From positions 1 through 64,000 of the forward strand of contig JARKIF010000167.1 in assembly GCA_029378245.1 (NCBI GenBank): a stretch of DNA of 64,000 nt. Reading direction: 5' to 3'. Origin of the DNA: Roridomyces roridus. Lineage: Eukaryota; Basidiomycota; Agaricomycetes; Agaricales; Mycenaceae. Of this stretch, positions 1 through 12,820 are shown one piece after another; the stretch's first letter is position 1; each line of letters opens with the position of its first letter. Below the pieces are notes generated by a model. It was not told the origin of the DNA. It saw only the letters and a list, made by a program, of their open reading frames with translations, and did no database searches. A program made the position numbers and the translations under genes.

Positions 1-113
1 TTTATTATTTTGTCAAAACTAGTTATTCGAATTCTGAAGTAAGAAGGGACTCGATCCCTTCGAACCGAGGCTCAATCCTGCATTTGAATGCTCTGGGATG
101 ACTATTGTACTGA

Positions 114-2052
114 TTAGGCATGTTCGAATGCAACCATAAAATTATTACCTGATGAAGCCATCGTACTCCTCAACCGGCTCAACCACCCTCCCCTCCCCAT
201 CCACATATTTTCAATACGGAAGAGAGTCAGAATAGTAGCGATGGCGATGAAGACACTGTTCGAAGCGATGTGCATTCCGGGACAGATGCGGCGTCCGAAA
301 CCGAAGGCGGAGGCGACCACCGAGTTTGCTTGTTCCGACGCAGCGCCCAGATAGCGGTCTGGTTGGAATTTATGTGGTGAGGAGAATACCGCAGGGTCGT
401 GGAGGATCGCCCAGACATTCGCCCACACAACCGAGCCCTGTTGGCAGTTAAGTTGGATTTTTTGTTTGGTAAGTAACGAACCTTTTCAATTGTGTACCCT
501 CGATATTCGTCGTCTTCCGACGCTACATGCGGAAGACCTGGAGGTTTATAAGTATTTGCTTGGTTCAAAACAGAAACAAGCTACCAAGTGGCACGCTAGG
601 ATTCCACCGCCACACTTCCTTCACCAACGCTGATACATACAGCAGCTTACCCTCATCCCTATCCTTGAATGTCGGGAGCCGGGATGGTAAAATCGAATCT
701 GGCGCGCCTAGAAGAGCATCCAACTCTGCCTGTGCGCGATCCTGAACTTGCGGATTCGACGCCATGGCGAGGATGAATGAGGTCAATGCAGACGGTGTGG
801 TTTCCGCGCCGCCTGAATACAACGCTGCTCCAAACGCCTGGACTAACTCTTCCTCTTCAGCGGTTTCCTGTCCATTCTTCTCCTCGAGGTATCAAGCAGG
901 AATGACGGATTGGGACGCCCGGCATCTACATTCATTGATTACAAGATGTTGAAATGGGCGGCTGAGAGTACTCACAATTTCTTTCTTGACAAATTGATAT
1001 GGTATCTCGAATAGTTTTTCAAGTCGGCGCGCATGGCTTGCGCCGCGCGCTGGAAGGACCCGCCGGGGAACCAAGATGGGATGTACTTGACTATCGGGAC
1101 GTTAAATATGCTTTAATTGCACTCTGGAGCCACCACTTACGAGCTGGAACGCTGTCGACCCACCATTTTCCCGGTTCAGAAGCGACGGCAAAGTCATGCA
1201 TTGCGTCTTCCGCGATTTTGATGAGGCCCAAGGGGTCGCCTGTATTCGACGGATAGCCGTAGGTTAGGGCGAGAATCAGTGAGGAAGTGCATCTGTGAAA
1301 GTGTGAAACATGTTTATGAAGATGAAATGAAGACCTACTCTCGGGCGTGAGCGTCAAGTTCTCAGGGTCCGTTAAGAGTTTGCGCAGGAGGCTATTTCGG
1401 TTCAGAATTCTGAACGCTCAAAGAACGTGGATTTCACCTTTTATTCTCTCGTTCTTGAATGTTCAACAAATTATCGTCGGCGCATGCTCTTGGACCCATG
1501 AATTGGTGGAATATTCCTCCGCAATTCCTCGGAAGCGAGGATTGTTTGAGGCTTGGGCGTAGCCTAGTCCCCGCGACCATCCGACACTAGACAAAATCAA
1601 TTGCTACATCCAAATATCTTGGGTTAAATCCTACAGTTCGCCAGCCATGGTCGCTGTTGGGCGATCGGAATATATGTTTCCTTTTCTTCAACATCAGAAT
1701 GGAATTCTTGGCAAAACTTTCCACTACCTCGAGTCTCGACAAGGTCGGGTCCAGCCGCTTGAAAAGGAAACAGTATGATAGTCGGCGTTCCGAAGGATCG
1801 AGATTCTGAACACATCGCCTACGGGGAACGTATTAGCGGCTGCAAGAGGGCCCGGCTGCCAGAGATAAGACCATATCTCTCTTTCCATTCGGGCCCATTT
1901 CAACCATTGACGGTCCTTGGGTATATTGGAGGACGTTGCCGATTATTGGAACGCCAGGTGGCCCAGGGAGACCAACTTCCTTTGCGAGGTTGTCTGCCAT
2001 GGTAGATGAACAAGACGAAGCCCAGGAGGAGTGCCAAGATGGGGAGTAACAT
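114..2052 (-). pseudogene. Decayed cytochrome P450 (agaricomycete monooxygenase type)
   Basis: A P450 would be a haem monooxygenase anchored in the ER. Visible parts, read on minus, are an N-terminal hydrophobic anchor from the ATG at 2052, a proline hinge (LPGPPGVPIIGN), the helix I region (GGAETT) near 800, the ExxR stretch (KEVWRW) near 590, and the haem loop FGFGRRICPG near 290-260. Several introns can still be spliced in frame. The frame is broken in at least three places: between the anchor and the proline hinge (about 2000), after an otherwise well-conserved block ending in ADLK (about 1015), and just after the haem helix (about 207), where the expected C-terminal DGEGR-type sequence is one frame off. 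Exons between about 1350 and 1950 are hard to recognise. I read it as a relic. Sequencing error is the alternative, but several independent breaks make that less likely. Confidence 0.75.
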
Positions 2053-2445
2053 GGTGGGTGAGGAAGAGCGTGGTCGATGCTGCGGAATTGAGTCCTAAAG
2101 AACAGCAGGAATTCTTCAAGAATAGAAGGAATACACGACAATAACGGGCCTCTGAGCACCCTCGCGGTGTGGTTCGAAGCAGAAGCGGCTAACCGGGCCG
2201 ACCCGGGCCAGAGATGAAACCCGATCGCGACGATTAGGCCATCAAAAAGCGGGCGGCCAACTAATGAGTACGGATGATGCCGCAAGCGGCGAGGGCCGAA
2301 CCTTTTTTGCAGTTCCGTAAATCGGCAAATAAGAGAAACACCGGCATACACAGCCACTAACCACGGGACAAGGAATTCTTGTTAAGGCCAAACCTAAAGG
2401 TTCGGCAATAATTACTCAGAACCAGTGGTCCCACCTCCCACTCCC
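2053..2445. other. Intergenic region between the P450 relic and the YCII-like gene
   Basis: This stretch of about 390 bp separates two divergently oriented starts. I see no convincing coding sequence. It would hold the promoter of the plus-strand YCII-like gene. Confidence 0.5.
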
Positions 2446-2895
2446 ATGTCCACCCCAGAACGCCCCAAATTCGTCGTCTACGCGCCCGACAAGACGGACG
2501 AAGGCAGCATGCAGCGCCGTCTGGCGGTGCGCCAAGAACACCTCCAGAGAGCCGCAAACCCGCCCGATGGCATCGTTGTCCGTAAGTCACGATCGCCGTG
2601 ATGCTCGACTATTCATGGGCTGATGAAAATGGCACTGCAGACGTTGGAGGCGCCATGTTGACGCCCGAATCTCTGGCTCCCGATGCAGAAACCAAGATGG
2701 TCGGGTCAATCATAATCTTCGAGGCAGATAACATCGACGTTGTGAGGAAGCAGATCGAGTCCGACGTGTACTACAAGACTGGTGTGGTGCGCTCTACAAT
2801 CCGTGCATTTTACACCCGTAAACTCATGCGACGGACAGTGGGACGCCGAAAAGTTGGTCATCCTCCCCTTCATGGGAAGAATAGTGGGAAAGTGA
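2446..2895 (+). CDS. YCII-related (YciI-like) small protein
   Basis: Three exons (2446-2581, 2641-2786, 2839-2895) separated by 59 and 52 nt GT-AG introns join in frame to a 112-residue protein, the usual size for a YCII/dimeric alpha-beta barrel protein. The start reads MSTPERPKFVVYAPDK. Later landmarks are a conserved GGAMLTPE block after intron 1, a GSIIIFEAD strand, the DVYYKTGVWD segment across intron 2 and a C-terminal LPFMGRIVGK. This pattern (FxVYAPDxTD... HxGGAxL... SxxIFEA... DVYxxxGVWD) is how fungal YCII proteins read. YCII proteins are small cytoplasmic domains of unclear enzymatic role. The last exon overlaps, tail to tail, the 3' end of the amidohydrolase gene on the other strand by 26 bp. 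Confidence 0.8.
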
Positions 2896-5800
2896 GCTGT
2901 AGATTAGCAATGTATATATCATACGATATAAACCGATTTCGAGCGGGTGAAATAATTGCGACCACTTTGCTTTCGAAATCGGATCCAGCTCCTCTAGTCG
3001 CAACGAGATGGGCGTCCCGTTCTCCAACTCCGAGCAGTGTTTCGAGGTTGGTCGAAGCGAGCGCAAGCGCCTCTGCCTTGCCGATAATGCCGTTAGATTC
3101 GAGCGCAGCCTGCGGAATATTAGCCGCTGCTTGTAAACTCAAGGAATCAAACTCACCCAAGCTGCGTCAAACCTGGTGTTCCGCACATTCGTAGATTGAT
3201 CCACCATGATGCCCACAGTCACATTATACCTCACTAGCGCCACAATCGCGCTGTACTCCGTCAACGGCGGCGAAGGAAGAATACGCCGTTTCTCCCAGTA
3301 GGTAGGAATGGGCCTTTGTTGCAGGATAACGCCAACACCAGCCTCGCTGATTTCCTTGGCCAACAAATGCGCCTCAGTGGCTCCCGCGATCGTCAGACGA
3401 ATAGAATTGCCCTTTGCTGCTTCGACCTCCTTCTTGAGGGTGATCAAACTCGCAATAATGTCTGCATTCTCCACGTTGACGACCAAGGGGATTCTTCCCT
3501 AACGTTTAGTCAGCGATTGGACCGAAACGAGAAAGAAATACAAGACCAACAGCGACGACATCTTCCAAGCACCTTTGAACCTCGCCCTCTCCCCCACCAA
3601 ACAGCAGCCGTCGCAACGCCCCAATCTGTGTGCTCACACTCACCGTGGAAGCCATGGACACCGCGACATGCACAGCAGCCACCTCCTGTACGAGAGCCCC
3701 ATCAACAAGCTTATGAGCCGCGCCTGTGCTGAAAACTGCGCTCAAGCCCGCTAGGAACCCGTCCGCCGCGACCATGGGTGCAACTACGGCAGAGGTCACG
3801 CCATTGTGGTATCCCAGATACGCATCCCGCGAAGCAAAGACGAGCCCATCGGCTGCTTTGATGAGAGTTCCGCCAACGAGAGAGGGGACTGGGCCGCTCA
3901 GAGGGTCGAACACCGGCCCGTCAGTCGTAGATGCTGCAATCGGAGTCAACAACAATAGTAAGGCGGAGCCATCGACTGACGTTCGCCAATAATGTGCGTA
4001 AGACCAAGTGGGCTTCCGTAGGTGGTCAAACCGGGACTGCAAAACCATGAGACTCATTCTGGACGAGGCAATCGCAACGCACGTTATGGACCCGCCCTCG
4101 AGATCAATGTGAATCGCATCAGCCTGTTCTCGTGCTCCAACGCAAGTCCCACTGCACGTAATGCGCCCCTCTTTTACGACAACAAAGCTATCCTGGCTAG
4201 CCGAAGCGAACACTTGCTTCACGCCTCCACCCACTTTCAAGTAGATGCTCCCGACATTCCTGAAAACGACAACCTTCCCCTGTGCCGTCTTAGGCTCGAG
4301 TGGCGGTAATCCTTCGTACTTGATCGCATCCGCAACCTCCTTCTCCCAGTTAGGTGCTGTTGGTACACGCTGAAGGGACTGTGATTTCGTTGATACGTGC
4401 GGATCCTCGAACTGCGCAATGCCATCTATGAAAACCTGCTGAGGCGTAGCACCAAGAGTGAGGGGGTGGCTGTCCCAGACAACAATGTCTGCATCGAATC
4501 CTTCGATGATACGACCGATTCTATGATCGTGACCCATAATCCTCGCCGGGGTGCTGGTGACAGAAGCCAATGCCAAATTCGCAGGCAGACCATAGTAATG
4601 CGCCAACTGCGCCTCATACACCAAATGACGCGAATTCAGTAGCGGGTGGTCGCTCTGCAGTGCGTAAGTTTGCGGTCGACAAGGCTCGGAGAAAATCTCA
4701 AACCTTCATGACAACATCCAACCCGTTATCAGTTAAAATGCGAGCAGAAAACTCCGAGCCGCGGAACGCCTCGCGTTTGTACCCTGCGGCGATGGCAAAT
4801 ATGGCTAGGGCCGGAGGATGTCCTATACCTCTTCAGTAATGCATCACCAACAGAGAGAGAGAGATAATCACCGTAAGTCTTTTTAATCAAATCTGGGACC
4901 AAATACGCTTCGTGTGCATGGTGGAACGCAGCGATAGGGAACTTGAATTCGTTGCTCAACTGGCATTCCTTCAGCCCAAAGACTTGATGAAAAATACGGA
5001 ACGCACCCTAACCATCCCATCGAGATCTACCGCCTCATAACAATGAGTATGCACCTTGACGCGCCCGCGCAAGACATCGACAAGTGCCTCCCATCGGAGA
5101 TCCTCCGGAAACTTGCCGAGCCCAGTCCACTCTCCCGCCAGCGCTTTAGCGCAGTAAGCGTCTTGCGCTTCTTTGAGGAGACGCGCGGTGTTGTATGCTT
5201 GTCGGAAAGCCCATTGGGTGTCCATTCGAGTCATTGAGAACGTGAGACCTGTCGGTGGGATTAAGGTCGAATATGGAATGAGACGAAGAGCTTACTAGGG
5301 TTCTCTCCTGCATGATGTCAAGGAAAGGACTACGACTAGCAACAAATGCTCACCGCAAGCGTGTCTCGAGGAAAAGTCAGTCTTGTGATGAACAGTGGAC
5401 GGTGAAACTCACTTCATATGTCTCCAGCGTGGCCTCTGGCCTTCCACAGTCGTTCCGTTTAAAGTATAAGGCGGTTCGAGCAGCATGGAAGTAGGCGACC
5501 GTTCCGTAGTTGGGCGCAATTTTATGACAAAGGCTTGTCCTCCTGCGGGATTATGAGAGGCGTTGAAACCGACACAAGACTAGAGACGAACCGATTGCGG
5601 CAAGGCTTCCAGGCAAGACATTGGTCGTAGTCACCCCGCCGGCCATGCTCAACCTATACGTCTCGTCGTGGGTATTGAGGCCGTCTAGGGAGCGCAGCCA
5701 CGGGAGGACGAGGCCTTGCAGCGAGTCGACGTCGTAGGCGCCAGTGAGCACGGGGGTGCTAGCCACGCCGTGGTGCTACATTGAGGCGTGACAACGAAGA

Positions 5801-6315
5801 TGATTCGTTCCGAGGTACATACGGAGTGGAGGTCGACGATGCTGCAGGGTCGCTGTTAGTGCATGTGAAGAGAATGAGCTACTCGCGACGCACCCAGGAG
5901 TGACCCAAGCTCCAGCAGCGTCTAGCACGACGAGGTTTGCATACCCGCTCGCATTCACAGGGCCCACTTGCTTGACGAGCCCTCCGTCGAGTAGCGTATC
6001 TCCGTAAACCACCTCATTCCCGTCGTCCTGCCCTGTCCAAATCGACGCGTTCCGAATCAACGTAGGTTTTGTCCCTCGGACGAATCGGTCTGACTTCGTA
6101 CGTGCGCGAAAGTCGTCGGGGGGCCCTGGGGTAAGATGGAGGGCTTTGCAGCGCGAGACGATCGACTCTGCGTTAATGGGCAGCGTTGTCCCGAAGGGGC
6201 GGTAGGTTGAATACAGCAAATACACCAGCGTGGCGAGGGCGTAAGAAACCGTGGCGAGGAACGCGAATTTGACGCGTTTTTTGGCCGAGGGAGGCGGGGA
6301 GCCCATCCCGTCCAT
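2870..6315 (-). CDS. Amidohydrolase-family (CE9-like) membrane-anchored protein, paralogue A
   Basis: A multi-exon gene starting at the ATG at 6315 (MDGMGSPPPSAKKR) and ending at TGA 2872-2870. One hydrophobic segment (residues about 16-38) suggests a type II anchor. The N-terminal half is a metal-dependent amidohydrolase of the imidazolonepropionase-like type: an HxH strand (DLHSHHG, with H split across an intron near 5775), HCYEAVD, the AFHHAHEA histidine block, and SDHP giving the strand-8 aspartate. The C-terminal half repeats the same fold signals in degenerate form without the HxH motif. I checked five introns against the two plus-strand paralogues (near 5890, 5790, 4840, 4680 and 4060-3960) and all splice in frame, so the gene looks intact. 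The substrate is unknown; such proteins are often annotated 'carbohydrate esterase family 9'. It is closest to paralogue B. Confidence 0.8.
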
Positions 6316-6602
6316 GTTGGTTGTGTTGGAAGAAGGCTGATCGCATCGCGTCAATCTTCCTTGCGACCACAACCACAATGCAATTTGAATGCGTTAACAA
6401 CAGCATCGTTTACCAGCCAGGGCCAGCCTGGGCCAGCCAACCAGGAACAGAACTAATCCGCTTGTGATTGATCATGATTTTTCCTGCCCACAAACCCATT
6501 CGGCGCCACTGAGCATATGGGATCTGCTCTTCGTAATTAACAGCAACTAAGTAACTTGTCTTGGACTGTGATGTCGACTTGGAGTCGCTAGACGGCCGCC
6601 CG

Positions 6603-7929
6603 ATGCCCACCGCCAGCACCACCGCCCTCTTTACGACCGAACCCACAGACACAGGCACCCCGACCAGCTCCCACCATGTCGAGCTCTCCGTGCTCACCCG
6701 CTTCCTCATCGAATCCTTTCTCTGCGGGGTCTATTTCACCATCTTCACCGCCGTGATGTATATGAAATTCCGAAGGGCGCCAACAGCCCACTCACCCCAC
6801 TCACTACGGCGGAGAGGGACATTGACGGGCAGGGCAAGGGCGTGCTCAGCGTCGATGTCATGCGTGATCTTTGCGCTTGTGGTTCAGTTTTGTCTTATTC
6901 TGACTGTACGTGCGCCTGCTACTTACTCCTCGACGCGTTGACTTGATTCTTTCCCGAAGCACCTAATCGGCACAACGTACGAATCCTACGTCAGTCTCGT
7001 ACGCTTGGGCGGCGAGGACAGTGCTGCCATCTTCTTTTCCGATATCTCGCGGCCATCGTCCGTGTTGCAAATATCGACATTCATATTATCGAGTTTGGTT
7101 ACGGATATGCTGGTGGTGCGTCGTTTTCCGCCAACCAGAACTCGACTCACTTTCGACCTAGATCCATCGTTTGTTCGTTATATGGTCTCGACGACTCGAC
7201 GTTGTAATATTCCCACTCTTATCGCTTTTGGGACAAGCGAGTGCGCCGTTCTTTCTCTTCCGTGGATGCAAATTTGAATGTGATATGGCAGTCTCGGGCG
7301 GCGGCGTCATACATCTCTACGTTGTCCCCAACTCACACAATCTCACGACCTTGACGCTACACGATCTGTCCAACGGATGGGGGACATGTACGCTCGTGCT
7401 GTCTATTGTGTGAGTGTTGATGGCGTCCCTACGCGGTAGGGTGACTCCCTCAGCATAAGCGCCTATAGCACGGCGTTCATCGTAGGGAGGATATGGTGCA
7501 TACGAAGGTCGGTGAGGGAGTTGACGTCGCATGCGCCCGAGGGGTCGCAACTGATGGCCAGTGCAATTCACTCCATGTGAAGTTTTAATAACCTTGTTAT
7601 AGACCTTCCTGGTGATTTTTGTGGAAAGCGCGGCGCTTCAAACGTTGGTTTATATGTCTCATTGTTGCTGCTTTGAGTAACATCCCTTTAGTGCGTTGGC
7701 AATCAGCATTCTGGTGACCTTTCAGCGGGGAGTTACTGCCGAGGGTGTGCTGCAGCCCATTGCTCCAGTGGTTTTCGGCCTCTCGAGTGTCCTCATACAC
7801 GCAAGGGTCAGCCTAGGAGTAGCATATCAGCCAACCAAGGAGACGCCGATCTTGTTTGAGCCACCGAGGTTTAGGGACATCTTATCTTCGTGGCAAAAGA
7901 GCACGATAGGTGTTCATGAAAATGGATAA
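6603..7929 (+). CDS. Multi-pass (about 7 TM) basidiomycete membrane protein of unknown function
   Basis: The start chosen is ATG 6603 (MPTASTTALFTTE); an upstream in-frame ATG lies at 6561. Hydrophobic segments follow in order across at least five exons: FLIESFLCGVYFTIF, CVIFALVVQFCLILT, ISTFILSSLVTDMLV, a WSRRLDVVIFPLLSLLG segment after an intron ending near 7162, AISILVTF and APVVFGLSSVLIHARVSLG near the end. The pattern ESFxxGVYFxxF... SDI... TDMLVIHRLFVIW... and the terminal RVSLGVAY match a large, uncharacterised agaricomycete membrane-protein family. The exons between 7260 and 7560 are the least certain. The intron before 7710 appears to use a weak GTTGGT donor. The start lies 288 bp from the divergent amidohydrolase A start, so the two may share a promoter region. 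Confidence 0.6.
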
Positions 7930-8025
7930 TATTTGTATATCTTTGTATTTTACGCGACTCTTTTGTTGTGTCACTCAGTCACCTGACGTGACTCTTCGCT
8001 CCGCTCGACCACAACGACCGCTTTA

Positions 8026-9294
8026 ATGGCGCCCAAACGATGTCTGGACAGCCCCTCCTCGTCCTCGCCGAGGAAGCGCAGGCAACTCTCGCCCCCCTAT
8101 CCACCGTTTCCCTCTGACTCCCCGTCGAACCCATTTGGCCGCACGCGCACATGGAACCTGCTCCAGGCCTTGCCACCACCGACCTCCTTCGCAAAGCACC
8201 TTCCCCTGCGCTTCCAATACGTGAAACGCGGTGCTCCACGCGCGTCACTTGAAGGCGTGTACCGTGTCGTACAAGTACCTCAAAGTTATACCCTTGTCCA
8301 CCTCAAGAGCCTCATCAACTTCCTCTTTGGTGGCGCGTACGGACAGATTCCTCCCTCGGTCGAGGAGGAAGAAGAAGCCCCACCGTATATGTTCGAGATC
8401 AAGAAGGGGATTTCGATGTATAGCGCGACGTACAAGCCCGGGCAGATCAAGAAGGGGTCTACTTGGGCATTTGCGTCTGGGATGCTGGATCCCTATTTGT
8501 ATTATCCGGACGAGGAGGAGGAGGAGGAAGATGATGAAGAGAAGGCTCCTTCGCTGGATGAACCCGTGGACGAACGCAAGTGGGCCGCGGAGGAGGATAT
8601 GACTATCGCCCATGTGTGGCCCGAGGGTGGCGACGTGACGCGTGGAATCGTATATGTGAGCGTCCTTTCTCTGACGTATGCCTGGCACTAACGACGCGTC
8701 GACCAGCAACACACCCCGAACCTCTCCATCCATATCACCGTCAACACCCTGCCCATAAACACGCGCCGCGGCAAGGGAAATCTTCCATATGTCTTTCGCG
8801 CGTGCGGACTAGTGTACATGGAAGAGCCAGAGGAAGATGAGGAGCTCGAGGAGGAAGACCCTACCGCCACGCTCGATCCCTCGAATTGGAACGAGCCGGA
8901 GGAGAGCTTCAAGGAGTATTATGGCCGACATACGCTCCTCCCTTTCACGGGGTATCAGAAGGAGGCGGAGGCCAAGGCTGATACCAGTACAGAGGTTCCT
9001 TCCTTGACATTCTCGTCGTCCCCGTTGCGGGCCTCTTTTGCCTCTTCTTCAAGTCCATCCCTCGCCACTTCGAGTCCCACCAAAGTCGATAACTCGGTTC
9101 ACATCTTTTCCTCTCCCAATCGCTTCCCCAAGTACACCCCCGCCCCGAAACCAGCTCAACGGAAGCGGATTCGGCATCTCCAGCAGAGAATTGGTAACCT
9201 TAGCCGTGCGAGTGCGGAAGACGAGGTGCTCGATTTGAAGAAGAAGCGCCTGAAGACGAAGCAGGCGGTTCGTGCACGCTCCGTTGAGCTATAA
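8026..9294 (+). CDS. Acidic nuclear-looking protein of unknown function
   Basis: Two exons (8026-8655 and 8707-9294) flank a 51 nt GTGAGC...CAG intron and give a protein of about 405 residues. The N-terminus has a Lys/Arg stretch (SPRKRRQLS) that could act as a nuclear localisation signal. Residues about 60-110 form a compact block with VYRVVQVPQSYTLVHLKSLI. Two long acidic runs follow (about 166-178 and 236-248), then a Ser-rich region and a basic C-terminal helix (DLKKKRLKTKQ). The central block, followed by a SIHITVN strand after the acidic run, distantly recalls pRiA4b Orf3-like domains, but I would not assign it on that basis. The reading frame is clean and the intron is supported by frame continuity. 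Confidence 0.65.
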
Positions 9295-9443
9295 GTACGC
9301 TACCAGGGTGTAATTCGCGTATACAGTTATCATTGGTTATTCATCGTATTCGCTTTGTCGAGATCAGTTGTTGTTGGCCGCGGCGAAGAGGTAAAGATAA
9401 CGCAATCCGAACGCGAATCCGCTCATTGTCAACCACTTCCACC

Positions 9444-12400
9444 ATGGAGGACTTGAAGGGGATGGGCTACCTCCCTCACCAGGCTGCCCCTCGTCCTCGG
9501 CCGCTCAAGCTGGCATTCATAATGCTGGCTACCGCCTCCTACTGCCTCGCTATGATGCTCTATTACCTGTTCTGGTCGTCCTCGCACTCCCACACTGGCA
9601 CTACGCTACCGATTAACGCACAAGCTATTGTCGCGCAGTGCCGCGCTCTGCACCTCACCCCGGGACCGCCAGACAACTTCCATTCGCGCACGGAATCGGA
9701 TCGTTTTGTCCCAGGCACGAAGCCTACGCTCATTCGGAACGCGTCGATTTGGACGGGGCTTGAGAATGGGAACGAAGTGGTCTATGGAGATATATTGCTC
9801 GATGGAGGGCTCATCAAGGAGGTGGGCTCCGTCGATGCGAGCAAGTACGCCGATCGCGAGCTGGTTGTGTTGGATGCTGAGGGTGCTTGGGTTTCTCCTG
9901 GGTGTGTCGGCTTCTTCACTGGCTAGCTTTCTGTGCTGATTTTGCAGTATCGTCGACCTGCATTCTGTACGTCTTTTCCGACGTCCCACACCACTGAATC
10001 ACCGACCCCGTCCTTTTAGCACCTCGGCGTGGACAGCGCGCCCGCGCTGAATGGTGCCTCCGACACCAATTCGCTTAAAGGACTCGTACTCCCGTGGCTG
10101 CGCTCACTTGACGGGCTCAATACACACGACGACGCGTATAGACTGACGGTTTCTGGGGGAGTGACTACAGCGAATGTGTTGCCTGGCAGTGCGGACGCTA
10201 TAGGTTTGTCTTGACTCTCCGCGTGATAAAAGCTGAGCAGCGTGTAGGTGGACAGGCATTTGTCGTGAAATTGCGCCCTACGGCGGAACGGTCGACTTCG
10301 GCGATGCTGCTCGAGCCGCCTTTCTCATTGAATGGGACGCATGTCGACGCGAACCAGCGGCCGAGATGGAGACAGATGAAGTGAGTTTTTCTTTGCCATA
10401 GCCTGAGCCCACTGACCTTGTTCCTAGACATGCTTGCGGTGTGTGCCCACGACCTCAATACTGAATTCTTTTTCATCTGTCGAGCAGGAGAGAACCCGAG
10501 TAAGCTATATCGCCATATCCTATTCAGCCGTCTCAAATCAAACCAGGTCGCGTGTACTCGGGTACCCGAATGGACACGCAGTGGGCATTCCGACAAGCAT
10601 ATAACACCGCTCGTATCCTCAAGGAAAAACAAGACGCGTACTGTGAAAAGGCGTTGGCGGGCCAATGGACCGGACTCGGCGACTTTCCTGAAGATTTACA
10701 ATGGGAGGCGCTGGTAGATGTGTTGCGTGGACGCGTCAAAGTGCACAACCACTGCTACGAGGCGGTTGATTTCGATGGGATGGTTCGGTTGACGAACGAG
10801 TTCAAATTTTCGATCGCCGCGTTCCACCATGCGCACGAAGCGTACTTGGTGCCGGAGCTCATCAAGAAGGCTTACGGTGAGCGTTTGTATTTCATGCCGG
10901 AGTTGGCGCTGAAATTGCATAGGACATCCACCTGCTGTCGCCATCTTCGCCACCTCTGCGAGGTACAAGCGCGAGGCGTTCCGGGGCTCGGAATTTGCGC
11001 CGCGTATTTTGGCTGATAATGGCTTGGATGTTGTTATGAAGGTTTGTCCCGTTTTCTGGTAGTCCCTATGATTCACACGCGCTTTAGAGTGACCATCCGG
11101 TGCTGAATTCCCGTCACTTGGTGTACGAGGCGCAGCAGGCACATTACTTTGGTCTGCCTGCCAATCTGGCATTGGCTTCTGTTACCAGCACCCCGGCGAG
11201 GATCATGGGCCAAGATCATAGAATCGGTCGTATCATCGAAGGATTCGATGCAGACGTTGTTGTCTGGGACAGCCACCCCCTTAACCTTGGGGCTGCGCCC
11301 AAGCAGGTTTTCATAGATGGGATTGCGCAGTTCGAGGATCCGCACGTGTCGACGAAACCAAAGTCCCTCCAGCGCGTACCAACAGCACCTAACTGGGAGA
11401 AGGAGATTGCGGATGCGATCAAGTATGAGGGATTACCGCCACTCGAGCCCAAGACGGCAAAGGGGAAGGCTGTGGTATTCAGGAATGTGGGGAGCATCTA
11501 CTTGAAAGATTCTGTCGGGGTGAAGGAGGTGTTTGTGACGGAGAGCAAGGGTGGGATTGTTGTCGTCGAGGAGGGGCAGATTATCTGCAGTGGGTCGTGC
11601 CCCCAAGCTCTCTCGAGAACCGACGCAATTCATCTTGATCTCGAGGGTGGTTCCATCTCGTACGTATACCGTCCGTTACGAAGTCGTATAACGCTAAAGT
11701 CCTTGCACAGTCCAGGCTTGACGACCTACGGAAGCCCACTTGGTCTCACGCACATCAGTGGCGAACGTAAGTCGGTGCATTACCTTTTTTCCGCGTTTCA
11801 TTGACCTCTTTTTACAGCATCTACCAGCGACGGTCCGGTATTCGATCCTTTGAATGGCCCAGTCCCCTCCATCATCGACGGAACCCTCATCAAAGCCGCG
11901 GACGGGCTCGTCTTTACTTCGCGAGACGCGTATTTGGGATACCGCAGCGGCGTGACCTCTGCTGTTGTTGCGCCGATGGCACGCGGCTTCCTTTCAGGCT
12001 TGAGCACGGCTTTCAGCACGGGCGCGGCGCATAAGCTTGTTGATGGGGCTATCCTGCAGGGGGTGGCTGCTGTGCATGTTGCGGTTTCCATGTCCTCGCG
12101 AGTCAGTGTGAGCACGCAGATTGCTGCGTTGCGTCAGTTGCTGCTTGGTGGGGGCAAGGGAGAGGTTCAAACGTACTTTGGAGATGTTGCGGATGTGAGT
12201 GACCACTGACATGATCGTGCTGCTCCGCTAATTGTAAATAGGGTAAAATTCCGTTGGTTGTCAATGCGGAGAGCGCAGACGTTATTGCGAGCTTGATTAC
12301 ACTCAAGAAGGAGGTAGAAGCGGCAAACGGAAAACCCGTGCGTCTCACGGTTGCAGGTGCCAGCGAGGCGCATTTGCTGGCCAAGGAGATTGGCGAGGCT

Positions 12401-12820
12401 GGCGTTGGGGTGATTGTACAGCAACGGCCGTTCCCTGCCTACTGGGAGGCGAAACGTATCCTGCCTGGCCCGCCCTTGACGGCGTCCAGCGCGATCGCGG
12501 AGCTGGTGAAGTATAATGTGACTGTAGGGGTCATGGTCGAGGAACAGGACCGCGTCAGGAATACGAGGTTTGACGCAGCCTGGGTGCGTAGCGTTTTAGC
12601 TGGCTGAATATAAGACACTGACGAACATTGGCAGGCGGCGCTTGAATCCAGCGGAGTTGTTGGAAAGGCTGATGCGCTCGCGCTCGCGTCGACCAACCTC
12701 GAGATATTGCTTGGAGTTGGGGAGAGGGACGACCATCTTGTGGCGACGAGAGGGTCTGCGTTTGAGGGGAAGGTCGTGGCGATTATGTCGGCCCGGTCAA
12801 AGTCGGTTCACCTTGTATGA
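9444..12820 (+). CDS. Amidohydrolase-family (CE9-like) membrane-anchored protein, paralogue B
   Basis: The start is ATG 9444 (MEDLKGMGYLPHQ) and the stop is TGA 12818-12820. A single hydrophobic segment at about residues 25-45 is followed by a luminal/extracellular-type body. First-half amidohydrolase signals: DLHSHLGV (H-S split by an intron ending at about 10020), HNHCYEAVD, FHHAHEAYL, and SDHP after an intron near 11040-11090. It continues through LASVTSTPARIMG and the DADVVVWDSHP strand that closes the classical fold. The second half begins VVFRNVGSIYL, reaches EGGSIS-PGLTTYGSPLG (no HxH), and ends with a weak echo of the first-half C-terminus. Landmark spacing is the same as in paralogues A and C. 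It lies 235 bp upstream of paralogue C in tandem, pointing to local duplication. The substrate cannot be told from sequence. Confidence 0.82.

Noticed and set aside
8245..8733. Long minus-strand ORF (162 residues) opposite the acidic protein
   Set aside because: It is a shadow of the GAG/GAA-rich plus-strand exons; its sequence is low-complexity and the plus strand has a coherent spliced gene.
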